Positions 34,860 through 46,455 of a stretch of DNA of 64,000 nucleotides are shown one piece after another. Source of the DNA: Elgaria multicarinata webbii (lineage: Eukaryota > Chordata > Lepidosauria > Squamata > Anguidae); the NCBI RefSeq assembly GCF_023053635.1, contig NC_086180.1:36074947-36138946 (forward strand), written 5' to 3'. Every line of letters starts with the position of its first letter. Position 1 is the first letter of the stretch. The notes below the pieces were generated by a model. That model was not told the DNA's origin, did not search any database, and saw nothing but the letters and a program-made list of their open reading frames with translations. The position numbers and the translations under genes are program-made.

Positions 34860-35350
34860 ACAATAGCTAGGATTGTTTAGCTTGGGGGAAAGGAAGGTAA
34901 GGAGAGAGATGATAGATTATGCATAGTATAGAGAATGTGGATCGGGAGACCTTTTTTGTCCTCTCTCAAAATACTAGAATCTGGGGTTATCCCATGAAAC
35001 TGATTGGTGTGAGATTCAGAAGAGATAAAAGAAAGTACACGTGCATTGCTAAACAGTGGAATTTGCTACCACAAGATGTAGTGATGGCTACCAATTTGGA
35101 TGGTTTTAAAAGGAAGTTGGATCAATTTCTGGAGGAGAAGACTGTCAATGGCTACTTGTCCTGATAGCTATCTGCTACCTCCAATAACAAAGTCAGTAAG
35201 CCTATATGCGCCAGTTGCTGGGGGACATGGGTGGGAGGGTGCTGTTGCACCCGTGTCCTACTTGTGTGTTTCTGGTCGACAGCTGGCTGGCCACTGTGTG
35301 AACAGACTGCTGAACTAGATGGACTCTTGGTCTGATCCAGCATGGCTCTT
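34860..35350 (+). mobile_element. CR1/L3-like LINE 3' end, best copy
   Basis: The coding remnant ends AKQWNLLPQDVVMATNLDGF, KRKLDQFLEEKTVNGYLS, similar to the WNxLP...FKxxLD end of CR1-group ORF2. The 3' UTR has CAGCTGGCTGGCCACTGTGT, GAACTAGATGGACTCTTGG and TCTGATCCAGCATGGCTCTT. It is the reference for six more diverged copies here. Confidence 0.8.
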
Positions 35351-35804
35351 CCAGGTGTGGAGGGGCCCTATCAGGGTTAGGACTCTGACACAGATGCAGG
35401 GATATGTAACCCTTCTCCTGATGAAAATCACCTCCCTCCAAGTTTGTATTCAAGCTTCTCTACTAGAGCTAACCCTGATCACTCCTCCAGTGTTTTTTAT
35501 TTCTTTTTTTAAAAACCAAAGGGAAGTGAAATACATGGCCCTTAAGATATGCTTGTATAGAAACTTCTATGCTGAATGAGCTGAACAACAGTTCATTTTC
35601 ACATCAGTCACACCAAAAATATAGTGATCAACTAAGCAGAATAAATTTATGTACTGTTCTAATAAAACATAAATAAAAGGAAAGTGCTCCTTTATGCAAC
35701 ATTAAGTGCATTGCTGTATGAATACATAAATAGCAGCCAATCAATTGAATTGTTTTATAAATGGTGTCACCCTTCAGAGATGTCCTTGGAGTGATTTAAT
35801 GGAA

Positions 35805-35895
35805 TAATGTACAATGCACTCCTACACATGTCTACTCAGAAGTAGGTTCAATGGGGCTTATGCCCAGATGGATGGATAGAAGATTGCAGCCTGTG
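35805..35895. mobile_element. Palindromic MITE, GCTGCAATCCTATGCA family
   Basis: GCACTCCTACACATGTCTAC, CAGAAGTAGGTTCAATGGGG, CTTATGCCCAGATGG and GAAGATTGCAGCCTGTG. Confidence 0.65.
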
Positions 35896-35937
35896 TCCTA
35901 TTCATATGGGGGAGACCTCAGACAACTACCAGCCCAA

Positions 35938-36500
35938 GAGGAGATCTACACTAGTCGTCAAGTTAGAACGTGTCTTACCATTTTTAAGTGTGAGTTTGGT
36001 AGTATTTCGCCACATGACGTATAGTTTGTGACGTTTTATTGTTGTCTGTTCTCCGGTTTTTATTTTGAACTTCTCTGAAATAAGTCATTCTATTTGTTAT
36101 GATGTGGCCGATTTCATCATATTAAATGGGTTTCCTGTAGTTCTTAATTACCCAATCGCATTCCTGGGGGCATGTTTATGTAATTTCTGTGCCCAAAGTT
36201 GGAGCCGTTTTTTTCTTTCAAGCCTCTTTTTTGCAGCCACTTCCAGTTTCACTTTTGGGAAGCTGCTTGCTGGATTGTTTGTAGGTGGAGGATTGTCTCA
36301 GAGAGAAGAGGAAGTGGGAGGGGAAATTGGCAGAATAGAACAAACAGATTTATTTTCTTAGTGTGGCCAAAAGGAATGCATTCCCACGGAAAGAGAAAAG
36401 TAAGTAAACGTTTTAAAAACTGCTACGTTTTAAATCATTCAAAAACAAAACGTTCAATGACTGTAAAAACAATGTTTCATATACTAGTGTAGATCTGCTC
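35938..36500. mobile_element. 563-bp non-autonomous DNA element with GATCTACACTAGT ends
   Basis: It starts GAGGAGATCTACACTAGT and ends with the complement of GAGCAGATCTACACTAGT (17 of 18 match). The interior is AT-rich at both flanks with AACGT motifs (GTTAGAACGT, AAACGTTCAATG). A 98-codon open frame inside (36065-36361) has no recognisable domain and is probably chance. No clear target duplication. Confidence 0.75.
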
Positions 36501-36654
36501 ATAGTCAAAATGTATGTATGGTGGGGCAGAGGGGTGCATGTTCCAGGACTGTTCTACTGTTTGCTCCAGTTCTAACACTGGTATAAATATTAGCAGGAAA
36601 GGCAGTGTCTCCACAATAGATTTGCTTTTGTTATTCAATGCACTCTAGCTATAC

Positions 36655-36822
36655 TAGAATGACCAGATACAAAAGAGGGCAGGGCTCCTGCAGTTTTGTT
36701 GTGAAGAAGAGGGAATTTCACCAGGTGCTGCATGCATATAAATGACACCTGCTAGAATTCCCTTTTCAATACAACTGTTAAAGATACAGGAATCCTGTCT
36801 TCCTTTCCCTATGGCCACCCTA
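36655..36822. mobile_element. Single unit of the 165-bp fold-back family
   Basis: This 168-bp element starts TAGAATGACCAGATACAAA and ends ATGGCCACCCTA. The ends are inverted repeats of the type TAGGGTGACCA. It shows that the longer copies are head-to-head dimers of this unit. Confidence 0.8.
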
Positions 36823-37852
36823 ATTAAAGTAATAATAATATCAATCATCATCCCATAATGAGAACCAGCGTTAAATTAACTACTGAACTAAGCTAGAGGA
36901 GGAAAGAACGAAAAGGAAATAACTGCTTAAAATAATTTGTAGTATGGTCCTTACAACTGAATAGATATTTGCTTTTATTTAGTTCTTCCTGATCACACAT
37001 TTATCACTTCTGCCAGACTGTAAATGAGAAGTGAATTATTCATCCACTTCAAATTTGTGTAAAACCTCCAGCAACTCCTGGCTTTAATGGAAAACTTCCC
37101 CATGACCTTCAGTTACGCAGAAATCTTCTAATACTTTATAGGTATGCATTCAGCTGTTAATACATTGGTCAGGAAATACGGATTGATGGCTTGCAATTTC
37201 AGATATTGCCAATCCTTTCATCTGGCTTGGTGAATCACAGCAAAGGTCTGCTGAAAGTGCTGCTTCACGCATTTGTTTTCCTTCCATGAAATGATCTTGC
37301 CGTAGGAAAAGACATGATTTCCTTAATATGTGAAGTGCAGCGTACCAAGATGAGTACACAGAGATCAAGTCCCCATTGCACACATGATGCTGCCTAATCT
37401 CTGTACTATTCTTGGCACAAAGATTGTTGTGCTTATCATTGCATATTATGGCAAATGTAAGGAAATATTGAACAGAGTCCCAATATAATACATTAAATGA
37501 GAAAAGATATGATTAATATATTGTTTTGACGTTTCTAGTTTTATACCACCTGTCCCAAAAAACCCAGTTAAATATTAGCAATGATCCTGCAGTTCAATGT
37601 ATGCTACAGTGAGCTTCTTTTTTATAGGACCCTCATGACTCACAGATATTCGTGGGTCATTTTGATGACGCAGTTATCCTCCTGCACATCTCCTGCTCCA
37701 TTTCCCAGTTTTAGCGATTTTTTAAAAAGGCTCAGAAAACCCAACTCATCTAAAAAAGGTGGTGTTTAATTATTGATATTTCCTGCCACGTGCAGAAGTC
37801 GTGCTATAAAACACCCACTAGAGGGTGCTGTCCCATTAAAGTGCATTGAGGT

Positions 37853-37854
<2 letters not shown>

Positions 37855-37911
<57 letters not shown>

Positions 37912-37985
37912 TTGTTACCCGCCTCTCCCTCTAGATCAAGGTGGGGTACAACACAAATAAAAACACCATAAAATACATACAAGCC
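37855..37985 (-). mobile_element. L2-clade LINE 3' tail with AAT microsatellite
   Basis: A run of AAT units (37857-37910) is followed by TTACCCGCCTCTCCCTCTAG, the complement of the CCGCCTC tail seen at 26570. It is read on the minus strand and 5'-truncated. Confidence 0.65.
37857..37910. repeat. (AAT)n microsatellite
   Basis: About 18 AAT units forming the tail side of an L2-like fragment. Confidence 0.95.
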
Positions 37986-38214
37986 ATGTGGTCACTGCTC
38001 TTCCTCATGTATACAGCTTGTTGCAGAACTGGAAGAATATTCACCTCCTTCTACTCTTTCAGGCCTTTGTCAGCCCCCTCCCCTTGCATAGTAGAACATA
38101 CTTGGGGGAAAGCCTCAATCTCTTTGTAAGCAGAAGCACTGAGTTGTAAGGGACTCCTGGAGATAATTTAGAATGACCCCCCACAACCACATAACAATAT
38201 GGACATAAATTGCT

Positions 38215-38315
38215 TATGAGATACTTAATGTTCAGCCTGATCATATCCATGTTTACATGGAAGTTGGTTCCATGGAATTTAATTCCAAATAGATGTGCAT
38301 AAGATTGCAACCATC
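38215..38315. mobile_element. Palindromic MITE, GCTGCAATCCTATGCA family
   Basis: CTGATCATATCCATGTTTAC, TTGGTTCCATGGAATTTAAT and GATGTGCATAAGATTGCAAC. Confidence 0.55.
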
Positions 38316-38389
38316 GGCACTTACACTAGCATTCATTTGGTTTATATAAACACACTAACGGAGGCCAGAGACAAATAATCACATGTAGA

Positions 38390-38930
38390 AATATATTGAT
38401 TGGATACAGATGACAAATTGAGACAGCCCTATGGTAGCCGTGGAAGCCATGCAGTTCTGCACTAGAGCTCCAGAGGCAGCATCACCATGAAAGTTGAAGT
38501 CATCCAGAACCACTGCCCTGGGTTCCTCCAACACCACACTTGAGACCATCTCCACCACTTTGGTCAGGGAGATTGGTGGGTAGCAGGGTGAGCAGTACAC
38601 CAGAGGCATCTTCAATCTGTTTCTATGGCTCAACACAAGGTGCAATGCCTCAAGGCCTGTTCCAATGTGCAGTGGCTTCCTGGTGATAGAGATAGAATAT
38701 CTGTAAACCATGGTGACTTCCCTCACTCTGACCCTCCTGCCAATACTGATGCTGACCTGAGTACTCAGGTGGGCAGAGCTGAGTCAGGTCAACCCCACCC
38801 AACCAGGTCTTAGTAATACCAGATTGGCCTTCTCATCTACAATTAAATGGTGGGTGAGTGTGATCTCATTGCAGACCAACCCAGCATTAAATAGAAGCCC
38901 CACAATAGCAGAGCAAGTACTGTTGGCTCT
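38390..38930 (-). mobile_element. LINE endonuclease-domain fragment (L2/CR1-like), decayed
   Basis: Minus-strand translation shows pieces of an apurinic-type LINE endonuclease: LLFNAGLVCNEITLTHHLIV (compare NARSVRNK...), LLRPGWVG, LCPPEY, then LVYCSPCYPP, VVEMVSSVVLEEPRAVVLDD with FNFHGD and ATIGLSQFV. The order is correct but frames are broken. LINE 5' regions are rare in this window because most copies are 5'-truncated. Confidence 0.65.
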
Positions 38931-39794
38931 GCAATTTTCCCCACTGCTCTTCTCTAGATTAACAATATTTTTGCTAAATGAGGTCATAGTTCTCTTCCCA
39001 TAGTTCAGTGTGATAATTACAACCGAAGCGTGACTGGGACTTTGGCCACTGTTGTCTACCACTACTACATAATGAACAGACCTGCTGCTTATATAACTGG
39101 CTCTTAAGCACTGAAGCGGAAAAAACTCCTTTAAGTAGCTTTTAGAAGCCTGCATTTTAATGAATTCTGATAAGAACAATCTGCAAATATATGAGGTGAT
39201 GTAATTGCTAATTAGCTCAATAATGTCTATGCTGCATGGGAGCATAACATCCCATATTAAACAGAACTGAACTGTTTCTGTGAGATCGTACACAAGGTTC
39301 TTCCAAATATCTCAACTTCTGAGCATTTGATCCCTGCGGGGGGCAGGGATCATTTCAATTCAGGAAAATTTGATTTCCTTTAAAATTCTAGTTCAATAAT
39401 ACAAAACAGTTATTTACACCTGGTAATAAGTTGCATGGTTCTCCATTTTGAATTCAGTGGCCTATAAAAATAGGTAAATAACACTAACCTATTCCCCATG
39501 GATCTATAGCGAGCTCACATCTAGAAACTTTATGTTGTTTTTCAAAGTTGGAAATCCGTGCTTCCTTCTTGGTTTCTATTAAACTCTCCTTTTGTAGCAA
39601 AACAACTGACATGAACACAATGTTTGCACTGAAGACACACACTAAATCAGCATGATAGTATGCAAGCCAGCACAAGCTGTTGGAATATCAAATAATACAT
39701 TTGCTGAATTCATGTTGGCTTGTTATTCCAGCACATGCTGTCCTTTCCCACAAATGCATTCCAGGGACATCCTCACAGCGACATCCCTGCAAAT

Positions 39795-40025
39795 AGATTA
39801 TTCATGGGATCAAGATCAACAGCTACTAGTCCTGTAGCTCTATGCTGCCTCCAGTATCAGAGACAGTACGCCTATGTGTACACCAGTTGCTGGGGAACGT
39901 GGACAGGAGAGTGCTCTTGCACGCATATCATACTTGTGGGTTTCCCGTGGGCCACTGTGTGAACAGAATGCTGGACTAGATGGACCTTGTTCTGATCCAG
40001 CATGGCTCTTCTTATGTTCTTATAT
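39795..40025 (+). mobile_element. CR1/L3-like LINE 3' end
   Basis: CTGCCTCCAGTATCAGAGAC, GTACACCAGTTGCTGGGGAA and ATGCTGGACTAGATGGACCT, TCTGATCCAGCATGGCTCTT match 35170-35350. Confidence 0.8.
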
Positions 40026-40454
40026 TCAAAATGGTTGTGTGAACTACCCACAAGCCTGACCATCAATAGCTAATGATTTACAATCAGGAAGGGCAGCATT
40101 TGATATTGCCTTTTGCTAAAGTGGCAGTCATGTTGAAAAATGCTGACTTAAAATCCAATATTTTATCACTTTCACTCTGCTGATAGGTGTCTAGATACCC
40201 ATTTCAAGTAAAATAAAACAAAAAGTAAGCTGTGCTGGTCCATAAGAAAAATGTCAAAATCTACAGTCATGGTTTCGGAATTTTTTAAAAACACCAATGT
40301 TAGTTATCATTCATAATGTCTCATCATTTAAAAAAAAAACTATTGTGGTGGCACAACAATGGCCAACGGTAGAATCATACTTTAAGTTTCATGCTCAAAG
40401 ATAAGGAATACTTCTCCAAATACAATACATTTTCTGCCTTTCTCTCTTCTTTAA

Positions 40455-40605
40455 TAGCTCAAGGCTCAATCCTATGCATGTTTAAATACGGGGGGGGGGG
40501 AGTCCGACAACTCCCAACATGCTGAAGAATTGTAGGACTTTTTGCAAGAGCATGATGGGAATTGTAGGGCTCCTTTTCTGTCCAAACGTGCATAGGATTG
40601 CAGCC
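40455..40605. mobile_element. Palindromic MITE, GCTGCAATCCTATGCA family
   Basis: It starts AGGCTCAATCCTATGCATGT and ends ACGTGCATAGGATTGCAGCC, an imperfect inverted repeat. The interior pairs CGACAACTCCCAACATGCTG with CATGATGGGAATTGTAGGGC. Confidence 0.8.
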
Positions 40606-40834
40606 TTACTACATTTAGAATGAAACATGCCTAAACTTGCACCCTTAATATTTTTTAGAGTAAAATGCCCTAAATATACTGAACAGTTCCAGTAAAGATA
40701 TGAACAAAGAAGCAGCCTCAACGTGGATGTCCTTGCTGGATATGAGGCATCCACATTCCCACTATTTGCTGTGGAATGTGTACAGACCCAACAACTACTA
40801 CCAGCTAGAAACTGGTCATTCATGCTGTCTGGTT

Positions 40835-40975
40835 TTATTGATTGTCTGGTTTAAAACACTTTTATTCTGCCTATGGTATTTTATTGATTGTTTTTATATT
40901 GTTTAAATTGTTAAAACTTTGTATGCCGCCTAGGGTATTTTCTAGATACATGGAGAATAAATTGAATAAACAATA
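40835..40975 (+). mobile_element. L2-like LINE 3' tail, diverged
   Basis: TATGCCGCCTAGGGTATTTT followed by GGAGAATAAATTGAATAAA, after an AT-rich 3' UTR with repeated TATTTTATTGATTG. It resembles L2 tails elsewhere in the window. Confidence 0.5.
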
Positions 40976-41004
40976 ATTCTAGGCAAGGCCCAAAATATGA
41001 CCTA

Positions 41005-41125
41005 CTTCATGGTTGGCAACCTGGTACCCTCCAAATGTTTGGACTGCAAAACCTATGTAAGCTGGCTGAGGGGTTATGGGAGTTGTAGTCCAAAACTTCT
41101 GAAGGCTACCAGGCTGGCTGCCCTA
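41005..41125. mobile_element. Palindromic MITE, same family as 4204-4340
   Basis: GGTTGGCAACCTGGTACCCT, CCAAATGTTTGGACTGCAAA and the inverse half GGGAGTTGTAGTCCAAAACT, TGAAGGCTACCAGGCTGGC. Confidence 0.7.
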
Positions 41126-41149
41126 GTTCATATGTTTTGCTATTAGTCA

Positions 41150-41350
41150 TGATGGTTATATATTATCTCCAGGATCAGAGGCAATGTGCCTTTGAATACC
41201 AGCCTCTGGGAAACAACAGTAGAAGAGGGCAATTTCCTTCATGTCCTGTGTGTGGGCTTCCCAGAGGCATCTGATAGGCAATTGTAAGAAATAAGCTGCT
41301 GGTCTAAATAGGACTTTGGTCTGATCCAACTGGGCTCTTCTTATGTTCTC
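41150..41350 (+). mobile_element. CR1/L3-like LINE 3' end, diverged
   Basis: TCTCCAGGATCAGAGGCAAT, CCAGCCTCTGGGAAACAACA and TTGGTCTGATCCAACTGGGC align with the 3' UTR of the copy at 34860-35350. Confidence 0.7.
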
Positions 41351-41544
41351 CCCTCCCATGCCAAATCCACAACAAAATTTCATACAGAGACTCATAAGCG
41401 TGTGCAGCACATTTCATTAGAGTGTGCACCCAGGTCGGTTTTTTTTATAAGGTGAACATTTATTGAATAATCAATCATAAAGGGCATTTATTTATTTAAC
41501 ACTGTAGACACTGATGCCCTACTCAGCTTGCCTGGCGGGGGGGG

Positions 41545-41865
41545 GGGGATGAGGAGATGCTCTTCAAGCCCCAGCATTGGTGGGGCTTTGTGTGACACTA
41601 GCTGGAGAAGGGACTTATGAGATGATATTAGCCTTCAGGGGCCCTCCTCCTGGCAGAGCGATTGTTTTTCATTCCCGCTGCTGGGAGCAACTGCATGTTG
41701 TCAGGGGCAATGGCAGCCAGAGGGCAGCTGGAGGGCCTTTCCTGTTGCGTCTGGATCCCCTCTGGATTCCTATTCAATGACTCTCTCAATTTGGCATTTA
41801 TTGCTTGAGACATTAGGGAGTGTCTGGGCACACCCAGCACACCCCTTGCGCACGCCTATGCAGAC
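41545..41865. repeat. Unnamed interspersed repeat, copy 2 (opposite orientation)
   Basis: CAAGCCCCAGCATTGGTGGG, GGCAGCCAGAGGGCAGCTGG, TTATTGCTTGAGACATTAGG and CTTGCGCACGCCTATGCA are the complement of the repeat at 20875-21150. Confidence 0.7.
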
Positions 41866-41984
41866 ACATCCTGAGGCATTGACTTGCATGCAAAACAGAT
41901 GCACTTTTTAATGTTAAAAATTGTTTTTAAAAACAGTTTTAAAATGACGTAAGGCTTGAGGTAGAATGGAGAGGATCATCAGAC

Positions 41985-42345
41985 AAATGTTTTATAGCAC
42001 GCTCATTACTGGGTACTCATGGATTTTTGCAGGTCCTTTTGACCCCACTGACTGAGTTCCATGTGGCTCCCACTCCTTCTGGTCATTTTCCTATTAAAAA
42101 GAAAAGACCCCGAAAATTTGATTTGATTTGATTTTTCCTTCTACAGCAATATGTGCCACCATTTCCTGCTGTGTGCAGGAAACAGCCACTTCAATGGGCC
42201 ATGTGGTCTTTGTTTACTTCCTCTTTCTTCAGTGTATGAAAGAAGAGGAAGCTGCTCATCCCTATTGTGGGACAGTAGCACAAGGCAAAGCGACAGGAGG
42301 GAAACACGATTTCTCCCATCTGAAGAAGCTCAGAGACTCCTGACT
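41985..42345. mobile_element. Diverged member of the TTTTATTGCACGCT family
   Basis: TTTTATAGCACGCTCATTAC, CTCATGGATTTTTGCAGGTC, TCCTGCTGTGTGCAGGAAAC and GGAAACACGATTTCTCC match 5680-6110. The hairpin TTCCTGCTGTGTGCAGGAAA is shared. Confidence 0.6.
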
Positions 42346-42774
42346 TTGATACGAACTATTAGTCCCTCTCAGCCACCTGTTCAGATAATACAGGTACACC
42401 AGGATTTTATTGCAGGATCTCAGTTGCATTACTAATATTGAATAACCTTTGAAAATAGAACTTTGGCAGGGGAACTGTATTTAAGAAATCAACAGGCAAA
42501 TAGTTCATAAAATAAAAAAATTAGGTCCAACACCCAGGGTGTGTTCAGTTTTGGGGGGTTATATTCTCCTTCTTTACTACTACATTCTGGTTCCAGCCCC
42601 CAGTCGGGATGCTTTGGAAGCCTCCATGCCCCATGCACACACATGGTGCAGTCAAGCACACCTCAAGAGCACGAGGTAAGAGAAGCATAGCCTATCGGAT
42701 GGCAACCAGAAAAAAAATCTATTCTTCCCTTGACAACCTCTGCCTCTGTCTCCCTTCTAGAACTCCTTCTGTTG

Positions 42775-42885
42775 TCTTGCTTGTGTTGAATTATAGATTG
42801 TAAACTCTCTGGGTAGGGACCTGTCCTTTTGCACACTGTCAAGTGCCATGTACATTGGCAGAACTATATAAATACTAATAGGATG
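42775..42885 (+). mobile_element. L2-clade LINE 3' end
   Basis: ATAGATTGTAAACTCTCTGG, AGTGCCATGTACATTGGCAG and CTATATAAATACTAATAGG match the tail of the L2 copy at 26690-27420. Confidence 0.75.
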
Positions 42886-43467
42886 GCTGAGATAAGGGTT
42901 TTTACGTTGTTTGGCTGAATGGCAGCTTTTTTAAAAAAAATCAAATCAACTAAAGCACTGATGGAACAGCTTTTGCTACTAAAATCTCCATGTGTGAAGA
43001 GCAAAAATTAATTAGAATATGTAAAATTAAAATAAAGATCATGGGTCAAAGTTTAAGAGATTATTTCTGACAAAGAACTGTTTTCTTTGTCTTTATTGAG
43101 ACAATATTACTGTTTTTCATGAACACTTCCATACAAATTGTGCTATATCAGAATAATTTTAATTGAAATACATCAAGTTTCTCTCTAGATTATCACACCA
43201 ATTCTTTCACCCTGTGTGGTTTGTATCATGCTGAGACCATCCTTTCTAAATCCCTGATTACACGCCAGTCAGAGAGCACTGTATTAACATCCTGCTTTAC
43301 AAATCACCAAACTTTGTAACTTCACTTTTTAATGAAGAAATATCCTTGATTAGCACTCTAACCTGAATCATGTCTCTGCATACCAAGTTGGCCAGTAGCT
43401 TTACAGTTTAGTCCCAGTTATAAACATACCCAGAAGTGCCACTGAACTCAAAACTGATTTTTTTATA
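42886..43467. other. No gene recognised
   Basis: AT-rich sequence left of the Tc1 element; no motif stands out. Confidence 0.5.
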
Positions 43468-43469
43468 TA

Positions 43470-45083
43470 CAGTCGTGTGAAAAAGAAAGTACACCCTCTT
43501 AGAATTGTATGATTTTACATATCAGGACATAATAACAATCATCTGTTCCTCAGCAGGTCTAAAAATTAGGTAAATACAACCTCAGATGAACAACAACACA
43601 TGACATATTACTACACCGTGTCATGATTTATTTAACAGAAATAAAGCCAAAATGGAGAAGCCATGTGTGAAAAAGTAAGTACATCCTTACTGCTTCCATA
43701 GGAATTAAGATGCTAAGTAGCAGACAGGTGCTGCTAATCAAATGCCCATGATTAATTGATCATCAGCAAGTATGGCCACCTCTATAAAAGTCGAAGTTTT
43801 TTCAGTTTGCTGGTCTGGAGCATTCGGGTGTGTGTTAACACAATGCCAAGGAGGAAAGACAGCAGCAATGATTTTAGAGAAGCAATTGCTGCTGCCCATC
43901 AATCTGGGAAGGGTTATAAGGCCATTTCCAAACAATTTAAAGTCCATCATTCTACAGTGAGAAAGATGATTCAAAAGTGGAAAACATTCAAGACAGTTGC
44001 CGATCTTCCCAGGAGAGGACGTCCCAGCAAAATCACCCCAAGGTCAGACTGTGCAATGCTCAGAGAAATTGCAAAACACCCAAGAGTTACATCTCAGACT
44101 TTACAGGCCTCAGTGAGCATGTTAAATGTTAAAGTTCATGACAGTACAATTAGAAAAAGATTGAACAAGTATGGTTTGTTTGGAAGGGTTGCCAGGAGAA
44201 AGCCTCTTCTCTCTAAAAAGAACGTGGCAGCACGGCTTAGGTTTGCAAAGTTGCATCTGAACAAACCACAAGACTTCTGGAACAATGTCCTTTGGACAGA
44301 CGAGACCAAAGTGGAGATGTTTGGCCATAATGCACAGCGCCACGTTTGGTGAAAACCAAACACAGCATATCAGCACAAACACCCCATACCAACTGTCAAG
44401 CACGGTGGTGGAGGGATGATGATTTGGGCTTGTTTTGCAGCCACAGGACAGGGAACTTTGCAGTCATTGAGTCGACCATGAACTCCTCTGTATACCAAAG
44501 TATTCTAGAGTCAAATGTGAGGCCATCTGTCTGACAGCTAAAGCTTGGCCGAAATTGGGTCATGCAACAGGACAATGATCCCAAGCACACCAGCAAATCT
44601 ACAACAGAATGACTGAAAAAGAAAAGAATCAAGGTGTTGCAATGGCCCAGTCAAAGTCCAGACCTCAACCCGATTGAAATGCTGTGGCGGGACCTTAAGA
44701 GAGCTGTGCATAAACAAATGCCCTCAAACCTCAATGAACTGAAGCAACATTGTAAAGAAGAGTGGGCCAAAATTCCTCCACAACGATGTGAGAGACTGAT
44801 AAAGTCATACAGAAAATGATTACTTCAAGTTATTGCTGCTAAAGGTGGTTCTACAAGCTATTGAATCATAAGGTGTACTTGCTTTTTCACACATGACTTT
44901 TCCATTTTGGCTTTATTTCTGTTAAATAAATCATGACACGGTGTAATATGTCATGTGTTGTTGTTCATCTGAGGTTGTATTTACCTAATTTTTAGACCTG
45001 CTAAGGAACAGATGATTGTTATTATGTCCTGATATGTAAAATCATACAATTCCAAGAGGGTTACTTTCTTTTTCACACGACTG
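43470..45083 (+). mobile_element. Tc1-like DNA transposon, whole but inactive (1.6 kb)
   Basis: It starts CAGTCGTGTGAAAAAG and ends with the complement, CTTTTTCACACGACTG, flanked by TA dinucleotides (43468-43469 and 45084-45085), the duplicated target of the Tc1/mariner superfamily. Inverted repeats are about 215 bp long (43470-43686 and 44870-45083). Each has an inner copy of the end motif (TGTGTGAAAAAGTAAGTAC-like), the IR/DR layout of Sleeping Beauty-type Tc1 elements. One degenerate transposase gene lies between them. Confidence 0.96.
43843..44819 (+). pseudogene. Tc1-like DD34E transposase, inactivated
   Basis: The start ATG at 43843 gives MPRRKDSSNDFREAIAAAHQ. A paired-type helix-turn-helix domain follows (YKAISKQFKVHHSTVRKMIQ, then the GRPSK hook and a second DNA-binding half). 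Catalytic residues are all visible: D in VLWTDETKVEMFG, D in WVMQQDNDPKHTS, and E 34 residues later in [12 protein letters not shown]. It ends ERLIKSYRK. Breaks are TGA at 44350-44352 (after HVW, probably a CGA Arg), a frameshift near 44450, TGA at 44532-44534 and TGA near 44609 (likely a Trp). About 326 codons, close to the usual 340. Confidence 0.93.
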
Positions 45084-45085
45084 TA

Positions 45086-46269
45086 TATATACAAAGGACA
45101 GTCCAGCCCCCTATTACTGCACCTAGGATCAGGTGTAAAGTTATGAACAACCCATGGATTAGTCACCCGCATAACAATTTCTGTTGGAACTATTGTGCCA
45201 CCCTTTTCTCAGTTACAATGTAATGCGAGTGGGAAATATTGCACAGGGCCAAATATGCTCCTTTCAGCTCATTTGCACTGTGTTCTGTGAGACTTTTCAG
45301 ACCCCTCACAAGCTGGTATGATAGCTTACTCCTGCTGGTAAGTCTGCTTTTATCATAAAAGGGCTTTGTTACCCAAATAGTTCTGCCCTGCTTTCCAAAC
45401 ATAAGATATTGGCCAATTCACATGACATTGTGGGTTAATCAACCCACAATTAGAATCATGGAATAGTTGGACTGGGGGCAGGTGTCAACAGCAAGAAAGA
45501 ATGCATTCCCCTTCCCCCAAACCTGAGGACCTTCCTCAGACAAAAATGAAAAACACCCACCTGTATGTATGCATTCAGGGCTGGCCTTGGGATAAATTGT
45601 CCCCTTGGTAGAAGTGCCTTTGGTGCCCCCCTCCCCCGGGATCAGCTTTGCAGGGCCTCACAGAGAGTTTACGGGGCCTGTTGCATGTGTGATGTTGGGT
45701 GTTCCTCCTGCTGCTCCCTATAATTTTCATCTGTTATGAAAATTATTGCATGCACTGACTGTATTTGAAGTGCTTGGTAACACTGTCTTCCACTGATTTT
45801 TACCTAACGCAAATGACATCAAAGTGGAAATTCAAAAAGAAACTTACTTAAAAGCTAAGTAGAGAAAGATCATTTGTATAGTATGTACCCAAACTACTTG
45901 TAGCATCTTGAAGAAAACGGTTACAGACACTTGGGCATTGATTATACAATGCTGCTGCAATCACGCACCCACCTTGGGGATTTCCACCAAAGCTGCAGGG
46001 GGAGAAAGTCGGGGGCTTTCCCCGACTTTTTTTTCCAGAGCAAGGTGAGGATGCACAAGACGGGATGGAGACAGCCCCGAAGCCTCGCTCCAGAGTTGCA
46101 GCGGACGTGTGGCCGGGCAGTGCCTGGTGGAAGGTGACCTGTGATTGGTTACATTCCACCAGGAAGAGAGCAGGGGTGGCCATCCAGTAACCGCACGCTC
46201 CCTCCTTGGCATTGGGATTACCCATTGCCACTCCAGGGGAGGGAAACTTGGGGGTTTTGAGGGAAGGGG
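45086..46269. other. No gene recognised
   Basis: It contains a fold-back remnant near 45415-45460 (TGTGGGTTAATCAACCCACA) and a GC-richer segment (45960-46230) with open frames on both strands that match no family. Confidence 0.5.
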
Positions 46270-46455
46270 CACATCCTAATTACCCACATGTTTAGTTTTT
46301 AATCGGTTTTTAATGCTTTATGTGTGTATGTTCTGTGTTTTAGAGTTTTAAATTTTGTATACTTGTTTTTACCTCAACTTTAGAATTTCTGTAAACCGCC
46401 CAGAGAGCCCTGGCTATGGGAGCGGTATATAAGTTTAATAAATAAAATAAATAAT
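46270..46455 (+). mobile_element. L2-clade LINE 3' tail
   Basis: AT-rich 3' UTR with GTAAACCGCCCAGAGAGCCC, GGGAGCGGTATATAAG and an AATAAA-repeat tail; 5'-truncated. Confidence 0.75.

Noticed and set aside
36065-36361. 98-codon plus-strand open frame
   Set aside because: It lies inside a 563-bp non-autonomous element, has no known domain and has no second copy to show conservation.
43756-43842. Earlier start for the Tc1 transposase
   Set aside because: The extra upstream residues do not resemble Tc1 transposases, whereas ATG 43843 gives the usual MPRRK-type beginning.
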